A stretch of 64,000 bases of DNA from Candidatus Zixiibacteriota bacterium (GCA_040753875.1 JBFMDV010000026.1:1-64000), one strand, 5' to 3'. Numbered from the stretch's first letter, positions 7,907 to 16,707 are shown. Program-made: numbers and translations. The notes: generated from the letters alone by a model not told the origin.

Positions 7907-7912
7907 GCGAAA

Positions 7913-9283
7913 CTACTTCTTCACTTTGGCCAGTTCGAACGGCAGCGCCGCTGCGGTTTTGCAGCCGCGCTCAAAATCGATCACGCGGAACCGCTCGTTG
8001 GGGGAATGGATGTTGTCATCGTTCTGACCGAAGCCGACAAACAGGGTGTCGATACCGAGTGAGTTTTTGAAATCGCCGGCTACCGGGATCGAGCCACCTT
8101 CTTTCATAAAGACCGGCGTCTTGCCAAAACCGGTCTTGATAGCGCGTCCGGCCGCTTCGAGCCAGGGACCATCGGTGGGAACGACCACAGCTTTAGCGCC
8201 GCCATGCTTGACCACTTTGATCCTGACCGACTTGGGGGCAATTCTCTTGAGATGCCGCTCAAGCTTGTTGCAGATGTCTTCGGGCTTCATGTCAGGCACG
8301 AGCCTCATCGTGATCTTGCAGGAAGCCTCGGACGGAATGATAGTCTTGCCTCCCTCACCCTGGTAGCCGCCTTTGATGCCGTTGATGTCGAGGGTCGGAC
8401 GGACCCAGGTCCGTTCGTACGTGGAGAAACCCTTCTCGCCATGAAGGGCAGAAATCCCAAGCGCCTTTTTGTACGCGGCCTCTTTGTACGGGAGCTTCTT
8501 GAACTGCGCCCGTTCCCATTTGGTGGGGAGCTTGCAATGCTGGTAGAATCCGGGGATCGTTATCTTTCCATTCTTGTCGTGCAACTGGCCGATCATCGAG
8601 CAGAGAACGTTGACAGGATTGGCTACTGCGCCGCCGAACGTACCCGAGTGCAAGTCGCGATTCGGGCCGTACACATACAATTCGCAGAAGGCGATGCCGC
8701 GCAGGCCGAAGGTGACGGCTGGAAGGTCCTTGTTGAATTGGGCCGTATCCGAGACAACCACGATGTCGGCCGCCAGCATGGTCTTGTTTTCGCGGATAAA
8801 CTTGCTCAGGTTGGCCGTACCGCCCCCTTCTTCTTCCCCTTCAATCAGCAACTTGACATTGACTGGCAGTTTCCCCTCGGCCTGCAGGATTGCCTCAAGC
8901 CCTTTGATCTGAGCAAATGTCTGCCCTTTGTCATCGCACGAACCGCGTCCATAGATGTAACCGTCACGGATCTGCGGCTCGAACGGCGGAGTGGTCCACA
9001 GGTCGAACGGCTCCGCCGGCTGGACATCGTAATGGCCGTAATACAGAATAGTCGGGGCCTTCGGATCGGTGATATACTCAGCATAGACGATCGGATGACC
9101 GGCGGTTGGGTACACCGAAGCGGTGAAGCCGACATTGTTGAGGTGGTTTTTGAGCCACTCGCCGCACGCCGCGACATCCCCCTTGTGCTCGGACTTGGCC
9201 GAGACGGACGGGAACCGCAGGAACTCGAACAGATCGGCTAATCTCTTCTCCTGAGTTTGTTCGAGATATTCGTTAGGGGTCAT
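7913..9283 (-). CDS. M20-family metallopeptidase (dipeptidase-like)
   Basis: A cytoplasmic zinc-dependent peptidase or amidohydrolase of the M20/ArgE/DapE/CPG2 family; 456 residues fits the dipeptidase subgroup. Metal ligands are visible: His84 and Asp86 in YYGHYDVQP, Asp117 in GRGSCDDKG, and the catalytic/metal Glu pair in IEGEEEGGG near 148-153; a late His lies in the C-terminal part. A lid/dimerisation domain is inserted in the middle (DLHSGTFGGAVANP). The start is the ATG at 9281-9283, preceded by aaggagat; the frame continues upstream but through promoter sequence. It is the first gene of an operon with the SDR gene. The substrate is unknown; cytosolic dipeptides are most likely. Confidence 0.9.
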   Translation of the reverse strand: MTPNEYLEQTQEKRLADLFEFLRFPSVSAKSEHKGDVAACGEWLKNHLNNVGFTASVYPTAGHPIVYAEYITDPKAPTILYYGHYDVQPAEPFDLWTTPPFEPQIRDGYIYGRGSCDDKGQTFAQIKGLEAILQAEGKLPVNVKLLIEGEEEGGGTANLSKFIRENKTMLAADIVVVSDTAQFNKDLPAVTFGLRGIAFCELYVYGPNRDLHSGTFGGAVANPVNVLCSMIGQLHDKNGKITIPGFYQHCKLPTKWERAQFKKLPYKEAAYKKALGISALHGEKGFSTYERTWVRPTLDINGIKGGYQGEGGKTIIPSEASCKITMRLVPDMKPEDICNKLERHLKRIAPKSVRIKVVKHGGAKAVVVPTDGPWLEAAGRAIKTGFGKTPVFMKEGGSIPVAGDFKNSLGIDTLFVGFGQNDDNIHSPNERFRVIDFERGCKTAAALPFELAKVKK

Positions 9284-9325
9284 GCAATTATCTCCTTCGC
9301 GTAAACTTGCTTCTGTATGGCGGAA

Positions 9326-9354
9326 AATATAGAAAGGCGGTTGGCGGCTGTAAA
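9326..9354 (-). promoter_or_regulatory. Sigma70-like promoter of the M20-SDR operon
   Basis: On the minus strand, TTTACA (9349-9354), a 17-bp spacer, and TATATT (9326-9331). The start codon is about 43 bp downstream of the -10. Confidence 0.7.
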
Positions 9355-9391
9355 GGGCCAAAGGGGCGAAAAGCGGGTCGATATTTGTGAC

Positions 9392-9907
9392 TTACTGACG
9401 TTTCTTGAACCAGGCGGCCGGGTCGCGCGCGAACTGCACGCAGGACTGCAGGACCTTGGCGTGCATCGCCTCCTCGTTTATGAGCCAGCGGTAGAAACGC
9501 TTGATATTGACATCGGTGGCCGATTCGATCTGTCGGCTGTAAAACTCCTCGGTGCCGTTTTCGAATTTGAGCGCGGTCAGGTAGGCCTCGACATCGGAAA
9601 GCGAGGGCTTGATCTCATCTTTCAGGAGCGCCATGCGGTCGTTAAACGCCACCAGGCGACGGTCGGCGTCGCTGTCCTCGACCTCCGGTACCTGCTGGCC
9701 GCCGGTCAGCTCGAGGGACTTGTAGAACTCCTGAATCCGCTTAATGTGTTTCTCTTCTTCCCCGGCCAGAAACTCGAACGTTTGACGCGCCACGCGACCG
9801 GTGACGGTGGAGGCCGCTTCGAGAAAAAACTGCCGTCCTTCCTGTTCGAGGCGAAGCGCGATCTCAAGCGGTTCGAGAAGTTCGGATACTTTTCGTGAAT
9901 CAGTCAT
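9392..9907 (-). CDS. Ferritin-like / rubrerythrin-type di-iron protein
   Basis: A four-helix ferritin-like protein of 171 residues that probably binds a di-iron centre and works in peroxide detoxification or iron handling in the cytoplasm. Two ExxH-type motifs are visible: EEEKH at 50-54 and NEEAMH at 144-149, with further Glu residues at 21-23 and about 116-121 that can supply the remaining ligands. The C-terminal rubredoxin Cys4 domain of classical rubrerythrin is absent, so an external electron donor would be needed. It lies 49 bp downstream of the ABC-2 permease gene and upstream of the M20 operon promoter. The fold is well supported; the reaction is not. Confidence 0.85.
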   Translation of the reverse strand: MTDSRKVSELLEPLEIALRLEQEGRQFFLEAASTVTGRVARQTFEFLAGEEEKHIKRIQEFYKSLELTGGQQVPEVEDSDADRRLVAFNDRMALLKDEIKPSLSDVEAYLTALKFENGTEEFYSRQIESATDVNIKRFYRWLINEEAMHAKVLQSCVQFARDPAAWFKKRQ

Positions 9908-9956
9908 CGTTTGGTTTCATCCTTCGTAGTCAGAACAGGTCTTCGCGCTGCAAGGT

Positions 9957-10754
9957 TCAATAATCATGCCGCTTGAACAGACTCACCGATGCCACCAGGA
10001 GCACAAAGGCCACCGGCAGCGTTGTCCAGAGCGGCAGCCAGTCCTTCACTTCGGCACCGTAGGCCAGGGTCAACCCGATGTTCTCGATGGCCGAGGGTTT
10101 GGGGACAATGTAGTACAAGCCATCGATCACGTATCCGGCTATCTCGGAGTTGAAGAATCCCTTGAACATCATGTGATAGGAGAGGATTGTCTGAGCGACC
10201 CAGACCAGGAAAGCCGCCATAATCGCCATGGCGGTCGACCCACTTATTACGGCCGCCAGAGCCGTTACGCTCAACCAGATCAGAAAGGCGGTAAGACTGC
10301 TCGCGAACAGATAGAGAATGTTAAGTCCGGCACTGCCGTGCGCCGCGACCAGCGCCAGGTAAACAACCGCGCCGGACAGCAGGATCATCGTTCCGTATGC
10401 CAGGGCAATCCCCGCCAGACGCGCCGTCAGTAAGCGCGTGCGCGTGATCGGTCTGGCCAGATAGAAGTCGATGCGACCCCGTTCGAGCATGTGGGGCAAA
10501 TGTCCGGCTGAGCCGAGGACCGCCAGAAATATGAGAAATGACAAGTAACTCCCGATCGCCCGGGTGACCGGATTGGCGAGCGTCGCCATCATGTCATTCA
10601 TCTCGGCGTCACCGGCGGTATCGATCCGGATATTAAACTCGACACCCCGGGTCAGAAACACCACCAGGAGCGAGAACGCGGTCAGCCCGACGAACAGCCA
10701 GATTATCTTGCGGTCGAACATCTCGACCACGGTGTCGCGATTGATCCCCCTCAT
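9957..10754 (-). CDS. ABC-2 type transporter permease
   Basis: Membrane subunit of an ABC exporter, 265 residues, with about six hydrophobic segments, the first at 15-31. The segment LPHMLERGRIDFYLARPITRTRLLTARL in the first cytoplasmic loop is typical of ABC-2 permeases (the amphipathic coupling-helix region). The ATG overlaps the last 4 bases of the ATPase gene (10751-10754), so translation is coupled. Substrate unknown; no specific neighbour gives a hint. Confidence 0.85.
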   Translation of the reverse strand: MRGINRDTVVEMFDRKIIWLFVGLTAFSLLVVFLTRGVEFNIRIDTAGDAEMNDMMATLANPVTRAIGSYLSFLIFLAVLGSAGHLPHMLERGRIDFYLARPITRTRLLTARLAGIALAYGTMILLSGAVVYLALVAAHGSAGLNILYLFASSLTAFLIWLSVTALAAVISGSTAMAIMAAFLVWVAQTILSYHMMFKGFFNSEIAGYVIDGLYYIVPKPSAIENIGLTLAYGAEVKDWLPLWTTLPVAFVLLVASVSLFKRHDY

Positions 10755-11686
10755 AGCGGACTCTCCCCTCGGCGCTCGGTGACGGTCTCGAAAAACGACT
10801 GCTCGAGCGAGATTTTGAGCGGTTTGACCGACCGAATGCTGATCCGTCGAAGCCGGAGTTCATCGATGATACGGTTAATGTCGGTGTCATCCATGAGTTC
10901 AACTACCAGACGGTCGCGGGCGATAAAGAGGCGTTTGCCCATTTCAGCAGGAATTTCGATGGATTCTTCCCCGATCTCCGCCTCGATCTCGTACTGGCTC
11001 TTCCTGTTGGTGAGCGCGGCAACCGTATCGACACGAAGCAGCTTGCCTCGTACCAATATGGCCACGCGATCCGCAACCGACTCCACCTCGGACAATAGAT
11101 GCGAGTTCAACAGAACCGTTTTCCCCTGCTGGCGGAGTTTTTGCAACACCTGACGGATCTCCATTTTTCCGACCGGATCGACACCATCGGTGGGTTCGTC
11201 GAGCAACAGGATATCCGGGTCACCCATCATGGCCTGGGCCAGCCCGATCCGCTGAGCCATACCTTTGGAGTACTTAGACAGCTTGGTGCTCGCCCATTTG
11301 TCCATGCCAACCGTAGCCAGAAGTCCCTCGGCCTGATGGTCTAACTCCTGTTCGGGGAGTCCCTGCAGCCTCCCGGCGAGCTCCAGAAGCCCAAGGCCGG
11401 TGAGGTGCGGAGGGAATCGGTGGTTCTCGGGCAGAAAGCCGACCTTGAGGCGGGACTCGGGGTCATGCGGCGAAAGCCCATTGACAAGGACGGTTCCGGA
11501 GTTTGAGTGGACGATGCCCAGTAGTATCTTGACGAGTGTCGTCTTGCCGGCCCCATTGGGTCCCAGAAGTCCGAAAATCTCCCCTGGTTTGATAGTGACC
11601 GAAACCTGATCGAGGGCCAGAATATTCCCTTTGCGGAATCCGGTCTGGTAGATCTTGGTAAGTTCCTGAACCTGGATACAATCCAT
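10751..11686 (-). CDS. ABC transporter ATP-binding protein (ABC-2 type)
   Basis: ATPase subunit driving the permease encoded immediately downstream. It has 311 residues: Walker A GPNGAGKTT at 42-50, signature YSKGMAQR at 139-146, Walker B ILLLDEP at 159-165, and the H-loop His in LLNSHLLSEV. The roughly 90-residue C-terminal extension is the regulatory domain common in CcmA/NatA-like ATPases. The 4-bp overlap with the permease gene gives a two-gene operon; the ferritin-like gene follows and may be cotranscribed. Confidence 0.92.
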   Translation of the reverse strand: MDCIQVQELTKIYQTGFRKGNILALDQVSVTIKPGEIFGLLGPNGAGKTTLVKILLGIVHSNSGTVLVNGLSPHDPESRLKVGFLPENHRFPPHLTGLGLLELAGRLQGLPEQELDHQAEGLLATVGMDKWASTKLSKYSKGMAQRIGLAQAMMGDPDILLLDEPTDGVDPVGKMEIRQVLQKLRQQGKTVLLNSHLLSEVESVADRVAILVRGKLLRVDTVAALTNRKSQYEIEAEIGEESIEIPAEMGKRLFIARDRLVVELMDDTDINRIIDELRLRRISIRSVKPLKISLEQSFFETVTERRGESPL

Positions 11687-11774
11687 CTCTATTATGTCCC
11701 CGCAGGTATAGTGGACGCTGTGGGAAAGTACCCTCGACCGGTCTACGACACAAGGTAAAAAAACGACATGGGGC

Positions 11775-11803
11775 TTGACCTTTTGGCGATGTTATGGTAT
11801 ATA
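11775..11803 (+). promoter_or_regulatory. Sigma70-like promoter of the DUF1573 array
   Basis: TTGACC at 11775-11780, a 17-bp spacer, then TATATA at 11798-11803. The transcript would start near 11810, 41 nt before the first gene. Confidence 0.75.
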
Positions 11804-11850
11804 AACAGTTAGGCTGGAACATTTTAGAGGAATGGAACTATAACCGTTAC

Positions 11851-12552
11851 ATGAGACCCCTCCTTCTTGCCGCCCTCCTGCTTCTGGTCGGTGTTTTCTC
11901 CGGTTTCGGCCAGCCAAAACTCGAGATTCCGAGTAACAAGTTCGATTTCGGCATATCGCCGCAGAACGCCTCGCTGGTCCAGTTTTTCTGGTTCAAATCC
12001 ATCGGCACCGACACGGTGCGAATTACCAAGTTGACCACCGGCTGCGACTGCGCCACCATGCCGCTTCCCCAAAACTGGCTGGCCCCGGGGGACAGTATGC
12101 ATGTGGGGCTGTTCTGGCATTCGGAGAGAAAAGTTGGGAATTCGGGTCGTTACCCCTACATATTCACCAATGCTTCGCCTGATCCCTATCGTATATATCT
12201 GACGGCGTTAGTGATCAGCGGTATGGACTCAGCACATCCGGTCTCGGTCAAACCGTACAAAGTGGAACTCAGCAAGCTTCCGACCATGTCACTCGATACC
12301 ACGGCCATTACTTTCACCAACCATTCCAAGGACTCTTTTGCTCTGAGTGTTATTTCTTCACCCATAGCGGAGTGCGAGATCGAATTGCCGCAGGCGCTTG
12401 GGGGCAACAGAAGTTCAAACTGTGTCGTGAGGGTAAAGCCGGAGTACCGCGACCAGGAATTTGAGCGGTCGTTCACGGTGCTGTTCGAGGGGCCGGGCGA
12501 ACTGCGTTACCGCTATACGGTACCGGTTCGGCGCAAGATATACGGGAACTGA
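11851..12552 (+). CDS. DUF1573 secreted protein, paralogue 1
   Basis: First of four tandem genes for secreted proteins with an N-terminal DUF1573 domain, an Ig-like beta-sandwich of unknown role. About 233 residues. The start at 11851 gives a clear signal peptide (MRPLLLAALLLLVGVFSGFG). The domain begins LEIPSNKFDFG and carries the cysteine pair TGCDCA (Cys65 and Cys67), equivalent to PGCGCT in the paralogues. The second half is more divergent but ends in the same YTVPVRR motif. It is the most divergent member. The window gives no partner gene, and a thiol or metal-binding role for the CxC pair is only an inference. Confidence 0.85.
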   Translation: MRPLLLAALLLLVGVFSGFGQPKLEIPSNKFDFGISPQNASLVQFFWFKSIGTDTVRITKLTTGCDCATMPLPQNWLAPGDSMHVGLFWHSERKVGNSGRYPYIFTNASPDPYRIYLTALVISGMDSAHPVSVKPYKVELSKLPTMSLDTTAITFTNHSKDSFALSVISSPIAECEIELPQALGGNRSSNCVVRVKPEYRDQEFERSFTVLFEGPGELRYRYTVPVRRKIYGN

Positions 12553-12626
12553 CAAGATTGGTCGATAGTACTAATAACATACGGATCGCAAGACAGAATT
12601 CACGATAGAGCAGAACGGAAACGAGC

Positions 12627-13379
12627 ATGAAACATCGGACCCTTGCGGCGACCTTCCTGATCGGTGCCGCTCTGGTTGCGGGTCGGTCGTCGGCAGCGCC
12701 GCGGCTGACCATGCCGGAGACGGAATTCGATTTCGGACTGGTGCCGCAGAACTCCAAGATCTCGCATGTCTTCTGGCTGCATTCAACCGGCGAGGATTCA
12801 CTGAAGATCATTCAAGTGGTCCCCGGCTGAGGATGCACAAAAGCGCCCCTGGAACGGGACGTTATTGCTGTCGGTGACAGCACCAGACTCGAGATCATTT
12901 TTGACACCAAGTCGTACACCACCCCGGTGACGAAGCGGCCGAAGATTCAGACGAACGAGGGCCCGCCGGACAAGTTCGTGCAGATTAGCTGTATCATCTC
13001 CACCCGGCCGGACTCCACGTACCCGCTCATCATCAAGCCGTACAAGCTTGATCTGACGCAATTCGGCGATAAAGTCCGAAGCGAGATCAAGTTTACGATT
13101 GAGAACGTGGCCGACAAAGACCTCGACCTGACGTCGGTGTACACGCCCAACGAGCTTCTGGACCTCACCTTGCCGAAGCTGGTCAAGGCGGGTAAGACGG
13201 CCGAAGGGATCGTCAAACTGACCAAGGCGGGGATCGACCAGGAGTTCGAGAAGGCCATCACCATCTCGGTGTCCGACGAGAAAAACACGCGATTTACTAT
13301 CCCGGTCAAGCGGACCATCCGCAAGCCCGGGCAGGAGACGGCGTCGACGCCACTACCGGCCGGCAGTTCGGGACATTAA
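12627..13379 (+). CDS. DUF1573 protein, paralogue 2, with in-frame TGA at a conserved Cys (candidate selenoprotein)
   Basis: Read through the TGA at 12828-12830, the frame is open from the ATG at 12627 to the stop ending at 13379 and gives 250 residues, against 249 for paralogues 3 and 4. The TGA is codon 68. Paralogues 3 and 4 have Cys at exactly position 68 in PGCGCT, so the product would be PG-U-GCT. The rest is well conserved: signal peptide, DFGLVPQN, HVFWLHSTG, APLER, GDSTRLE, and FTIPVKRT near the end, with no other stop or frameshift. A hairpin with bacterial SECIS geometry follows the TGA (12842-12863). TGA ends many genes here (for example 12552, 14276 and 15162), so the code is not reassigned. 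The alternative is a recent nonsense mutation. I favour selenocysteine insertion, but it needs selABCD in the genome. Confidence 0.65.
12842..12863 (+). promoter_or_regulatory. Candidate bacterial SECIS hairpin
   Basis: Stem arms 12842-12849 and 12856-12863 around a six-base loop (TGGAAC, 12850-12855): three G-C pairs next to the loop, one C-A mismatch, then G-C, C-G, G-U and A-U. The loop starts 19 nt after the TGA and has G at its second position. As I recall the bacterial SECIS rules (a G within the first two loop bases, loop 16-37 nt after UGA, stem of 4 bp or more), it fits. I see no equivalent hairpin at the same place in paralogues 3 and 4. Confidence 0.55.
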
Positions 13380-13526
13380 CGAGCTGCAGGAGAGCTGTTG
13401 TGAGGGTCGCCGCCGTGGCGACCCTTTCCATTTCCAGGTTGCCTTATCCCGCGTGACACGGGATCGAAAACCGACTAAACGCACATAAAGGCAGCCGGTT
13501 ATGACCGGACAACTCTGGAGGACGGA

Positions 13527-14276
13527 ATGAACGGATTCAAGAAAGTAATCTTAACAACGGCAAGTTTGGTGGCGATCGCCACTTTCATTGCAGCTGCGCC
13601 CCAGCTTACCGTCCCGCAGGAGAAGCACGATTTCGGATTCGTGCCGCAAAACGCCAAAGTCTCGCACGTGTTCTGGCTTCGATCAACCGGCACCGATACG
13701 GTTCGTATCGCCAATGTCGTTCCCGGCTGCGGCTGCACCCGTACCCCTTTGGAGAAAAGCGTCCTGGCTCCGGGCGACAGCACTCGACTGGAAGTCATTT
13801 TCGACACTCGTTCCTACTCGGGCCTGGTGACCAAACGTCCTACGATCCAGTTCAGCGACGGCTCCCCGGACCAGCATGTTTCTTTCGTATGCAGTGTCAT
13901 GCCCTGTCCGGACTCATCCTATCCGATAGTTGTCAGTCCCTACAAGCTCGATCTTTCTCAGTCAGGCGGCAAGCCGCGCTCGGGAATGAAGTTCACAATC
14001 TCCAATGTTGGAACCAGCGATCTGAACCTTACTCTCAGCGATCTTTACGATGACCTATTTACGGTGCAGCTTCCGCGGACTCTCAAAGCAGGCAAGAAGG
14101 CCGAGGGGGCGCTGAAATTGACCAAGGCCGGCCAGGAGGCGGAATTCGAAAAGGCGTTCACGATTGTACTGTCGGATCAGCGAAACAGCCGCTTCACTAT
14201 CCCGGTGAAGCGAACTCTGCCCGGTCCTGGGGAGACAGCACCCCCCGAAACCAAGGTCGGAGCAGGGGGGCGGTGA
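13527..14276 (+). CDS. DUF1573 secreted protein, paralogue 3
   Basis: A secreted protein of 249 residues with a signal peptide (MNGFKKVILTTASLVAIATF...AAA) and an N-terminal DUF1573 Ig-like domain. Conserved motifs in order: LTVPQEKHDFGFVPQN, HVFWLRSTG, VVPGCGCT (Cys68, Cys70), LAPGDSTRLEV, and a second beta-sandwich-like half from about residue 140 ending FTIPVKRT. ggagg lies just before the ATG. It is the closest relative of paralogue 2 and is a useful Cys-containing reference for it. The proline/threonine-rich C-terminus has no anchor. Function unknown. Confidence 0.88.
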   Translation: MNGFKKVILTTASLVAIATFIAAAPQLTVPQEKHDFGFVPQNAKVSHVFWLRSTGTDTVRIANVVPGCGCTRTPLEKSVLAPGDSTRLEVIFDTRSYSGLVTKRPTIQFSDGSPDQHVSFVCSVMPCPDSSYPIVVSPYKLDLSQSGGKPRSGMKFTISNVGTSDLNLTLSDLYDDLFTVQLPRTLKAGKKAEGALKLTKAGQEAEFEKAFTIVLSDQRNSRFTIPVKRTLPGPGETAPPETKVGAGGR

Positions 14277-14359
14277 TCGGTCGGCGTAAAGGCCTCAGAC
14301 CGACGCGCGAGTGTAAAGTCGGAACGAACGTGGAACCGATCCAGTAGGCAATGGGTAGA

Positions 14360-14388
14360 TTGTCATAACTCATCGATTCTGTTATATT
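14360..14388 (+). promoter_or_regulatory. Sigma70-like promoter of DUF1573 paralogue 4
   Basis: TTGTCA at 14360-14365, a 17-bp spacer, then TATATT at 14383-14388, just before the fourth gene. This suggests it can be transcribed separately from the first three. Confidence 0.6.
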
Positions 14389-14412
14389 AGGAGCGTCGTT
14401 CAGGAGAATAGC

Positions 14413-15162
14413 ATGATGGTTCGGAATCTGTTTCTTATTGCCACGATCACGACTTTGGTCGCAGCGAGGAGCGCGGAGGGTGGCCCGAAACTAACCATAC
14501 CGGGCGACCATTTCGATTTTGGGTTCGTACCCCAGAACTGCAAGGTATCCCACATTTTCTGGCTTCATTCGACGGGCGACGACACTGTCCGGATCGCTTC
14601 GGTGATACCAGGCTGCGGCTGCACCGAAGCCCCGCTCAAGAAGACAGCGTTGGCACCGGGTGACAGCACGCCGCTTGAGGTCACGTTCTCGTCCGGCTCC
14701 TACGTGGGGGCAGTCGTCAAGGAACCTTCCATTCAGTTGAAGAATGAACTGCCGGAGAGCCATGTTCAGATCAAGTGCCGGGTGGTGGTCCGCCCGGACT
14801 CAACCGCACCCATCGTCTTCAAGCCGTATGCACTGAACCTGACCCAGTTCGGCGAGACGCCCAGGACGGAGGCGAGATTCTCGATCACCAACGTGACTGC
14901 GGAGGACGTGAGTCTGTCGATCGAGAGTATTCCTGATGATGTATTAGCGCTGGAGCTGGCCACCACCGTGAAGGCAGGCCAGACCATTCAGGGGATCGTG
15001 AGGCTGAAACCGGAGGCAATGTCGCGCGGGTTTGACAAGTCGATCACGTTCAGATTATCGGATGAGCCAAGGAGCCGATTCACGCTGCCGGTCACGCGCA
15101 AGGCGCCGCCGACCGGGCCGCTCGCACCCACTGTCTCCAAGGTGCCGGGATCTGCTAACTGA
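14413..15162 (+). CDS. DUF1573 secreted protein, paralogue 4
   Basis: A secreted protein of 249 residues (two adjacent ATGs at 14413 and 14416 follow aggag). Signal peptide, then LTIPGDHFDFGFVPQN, HIFWLHSTG, VIPGCGCT with Cys68 and Cys70, LAPGDSTPLEV, and a C-terminal half ending FTLPVTRK. It has an additional Cys in QNCK (Cys43), not present in its siblings. Same fold and unknown role as the other members. It has its own likely promoter. Convergent with the GWxTD gene at 15273; no clear terminator was seen in the 110-bp gap. Confidence 0.88.
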   Translation: MMVRNLFLIATITTLVAARSAEGGPKLTIPGDHFDFGFVPQNCKVSHIFWLHSTGDDTVRIASVIPGCGCTEAPLKKTALAPGDSTPLEVTFSSGSYVGAVVKEPSIQLKNELPESHVQIKCRVVVRPDSTAPIVFKPYALNLTQFGETPRTEARFSITNVTAEDVSLSIESIPDDVLALELATTVKAGQTIQGIVRLKPEAMSRGFDKSITFRLSDEPRSRFTLPVTRKAPPTGPLAPTVSKVPGSAN

Positions 15163-15272
15163 TTGATCGGACGTCAGTTCACACGACCCGCGTGTGGCGT
15201 GACGCAGGAACCGACGCAACTGATTTCACGACTCTTGAGACAGCCTCGCGTACCTCTCCCCTCACCCGCGAA

Positions 15273-16697
15273 TCAGTAGATATCGAGCATTTCATCTTTC
15301 AAGCGCTGAGCCCATTCGTCGCTGGAGCGTTCCCCCGGAACATTGGAGTGGACCAGCTTGAAATCGTGGTACCCTTCGACATCTTCAAACACGAACAACT
15401 TCCCTTCCCTCACCCCGCGATAGTACCAGATGACGAACGGGTTCCCCTTGCGAGGTGCCTGAACCTCGTCCTTCTGGTCATACGTGCCGTACGTCATGTA
15501 GATGCGACCCCGATCGGTCGACCAGCCGTTCGTGTTGTACTCATCAGTCGAGAAGTTGGCCTGCGAATAGCGGTACCGCCTGACATATTCGGAGCGTGGG
15601 TCGGCGCCGCTGTTCTTTGGACGATTGTCGTAGTCTTTCCAGTACTGGGACAGAAAATTCTGTTTGCCTGAATCGGACAAACGGTTCAAGGACGCTTTCT
15701 CGTTCGGTGTCAACAGGTAAGCGACCAGGTTTATCCGGTCCATATTCGAGAGTGAGTCATAAGGATCACGCGACAACCGCCCGGACAAAGCCATCTTGAC
15801 ATACTCCGGATCGACAATGCGAATCGGCAACGTGGCCGTGTCCTGTTGTCCCGATGCCGGGTCGGCGGCGATGATCCGCAGGGAGTATTTGCCGACCGGC
15901 CAGCCGCGAATATCCAAGGCTTCGGCCAGGACCGCGGACGTTCCCGGCTTCCGGCTTGTCCGAACGCCGAAATCACGGTACAGATTTCCCCTTTCGTCGA
16001 GCGCCAGGAACGCTACCTCGAACGAACTGTCAGTTGATATCGGCGACAGATTGTACAGCTCCGCATACACGAACGCGACACTATCCGCTATGCCACATAC
16101 GCCAGCCGGGTTCGGCAGCACGAGATGCTGATTCTTGACCATGCGGTCGTTGGCCGCCGGCGATGAATCAGAGACATACGAGATCCGATAGGCCAAACAG
16201 GGCCCGGCGAGTTCGAGATGGTCGCGCTGCGGGGGTGCCACCGAAAAGGGTCCCAGCACCAGGTCCTCGCTGTGTTTATTGACGACATCAATAACCGTCA
16301 GTTTCGCCGTGTACACGCCCGGCCGCACGACCAGAAGGAGCTTGTTGAAGATCATGCTTGTCGATGCCCTGGCCTCCGTCATGCTGGCGGCGCGGACCGA
16401 GAAATAGGTGTTGGTCGAATCCACGGCATTCGCGGCGGCGTTCATCAATACCACCTGAGCGAAAATACGGGCGTAGAACGCAGGGTCAGCCGAGTCCGGG
16501 CGGAAGAACTCGAAATCCGAGCGGTTGAGCGCGAACGGAAACTCCACCAGTGCTGCGGTATCGAGATCGGGATTGTTATAGACGAGCGGAGTGCCGTACA
16601 CAGCTATGCTCGGTTTCGCGATCGGTCCGTCAGACTGTGCGAACGACAATGCAGGCAGGGCTGCCAGTAGAGCCGACAAGATTATTCTCATGGTCAT
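15273..16697 (-). CDS. GWxTD-domain protein 2 (envelope, exporter operon)
   Basis: A secreted protein of 474 residues with a signal peptide (MTMRIILSALLAALPALSFAQ). The N-terminal two thirds look like beta-sandwich repeats. The C-terminal GWxTD domain is seen as NGWSTDRGRIYMTYG near residue 395, preceded by an SDSGKQNFLSQYWKDYD motif. GWxTD is a recognised domain of unknown function, common in FCB-group bacteria. The gene starts 10 bp after the other GWxTD gene, at the end of the exporter operon, so the product may be cargo or an accessory of that system. Function otherwise unknown. Confidence 0.85.
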   Translation of the reverse strand: MTMRIILSALLAALPALSFAQSDGPIAKPSIAVYGTPLVYNNPDLDTAALVEFPFALNRSDFEFFRPDSADPAFYARIFAQVVLMNAAANAVDSTNTYFSVRAASMTEARASTSMIFNKLLLVVRPGVYTAKLTVIDVVNKHSEDLVLGPFSVAPPQRDHLELAGPCLAYRISYVSDSSPAANDRMVKNQHLVLPNPAGVCGIADSVAFVYAELYNLSPISTDSSFEVAFLALDERGNLYRDFGVRTSRKPGTSAVLAEALDIRGWPVGKYSLRIIAADPASGQQDTATLPIRIVDPEYVKMALSGRLSRDPYDSLSNMDRINLVAYLLTPNEKASLNRLSDSGKQNFLSQYWKDYDNRPKNSGADPRSEYVRRYRYSQANFSTDEYNTNGWSTDRGRIYMTYGTYDQKDEVQAPRKGNPFVIWYYRGVREGKLFVFEDVEGYHDFKLVHSNVPGERSSDEWAQRLKDEMLDIY

Positions 16698-16707
16698 AGG
16701 GGGGCTT

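Noticed and set aside
8204-9241. Long plus-strand open frame opposite the M20 peptidase
   Set aside because: It is antisense to a gene with intact catalytic motifs, has no ribosome site and no family resemblance; it is a by-product of GC-rich codon use.
12627-13379. Simple stop-codon reading giving two separate genes (12627-12830 and 12927-13379)
   Set aside because: The second piece would start inside the domain with no signal peptide or ribosome site, while read-through reproduces the paralogue length exactly; the live alternatives are Sec insertion or a pseudogene.
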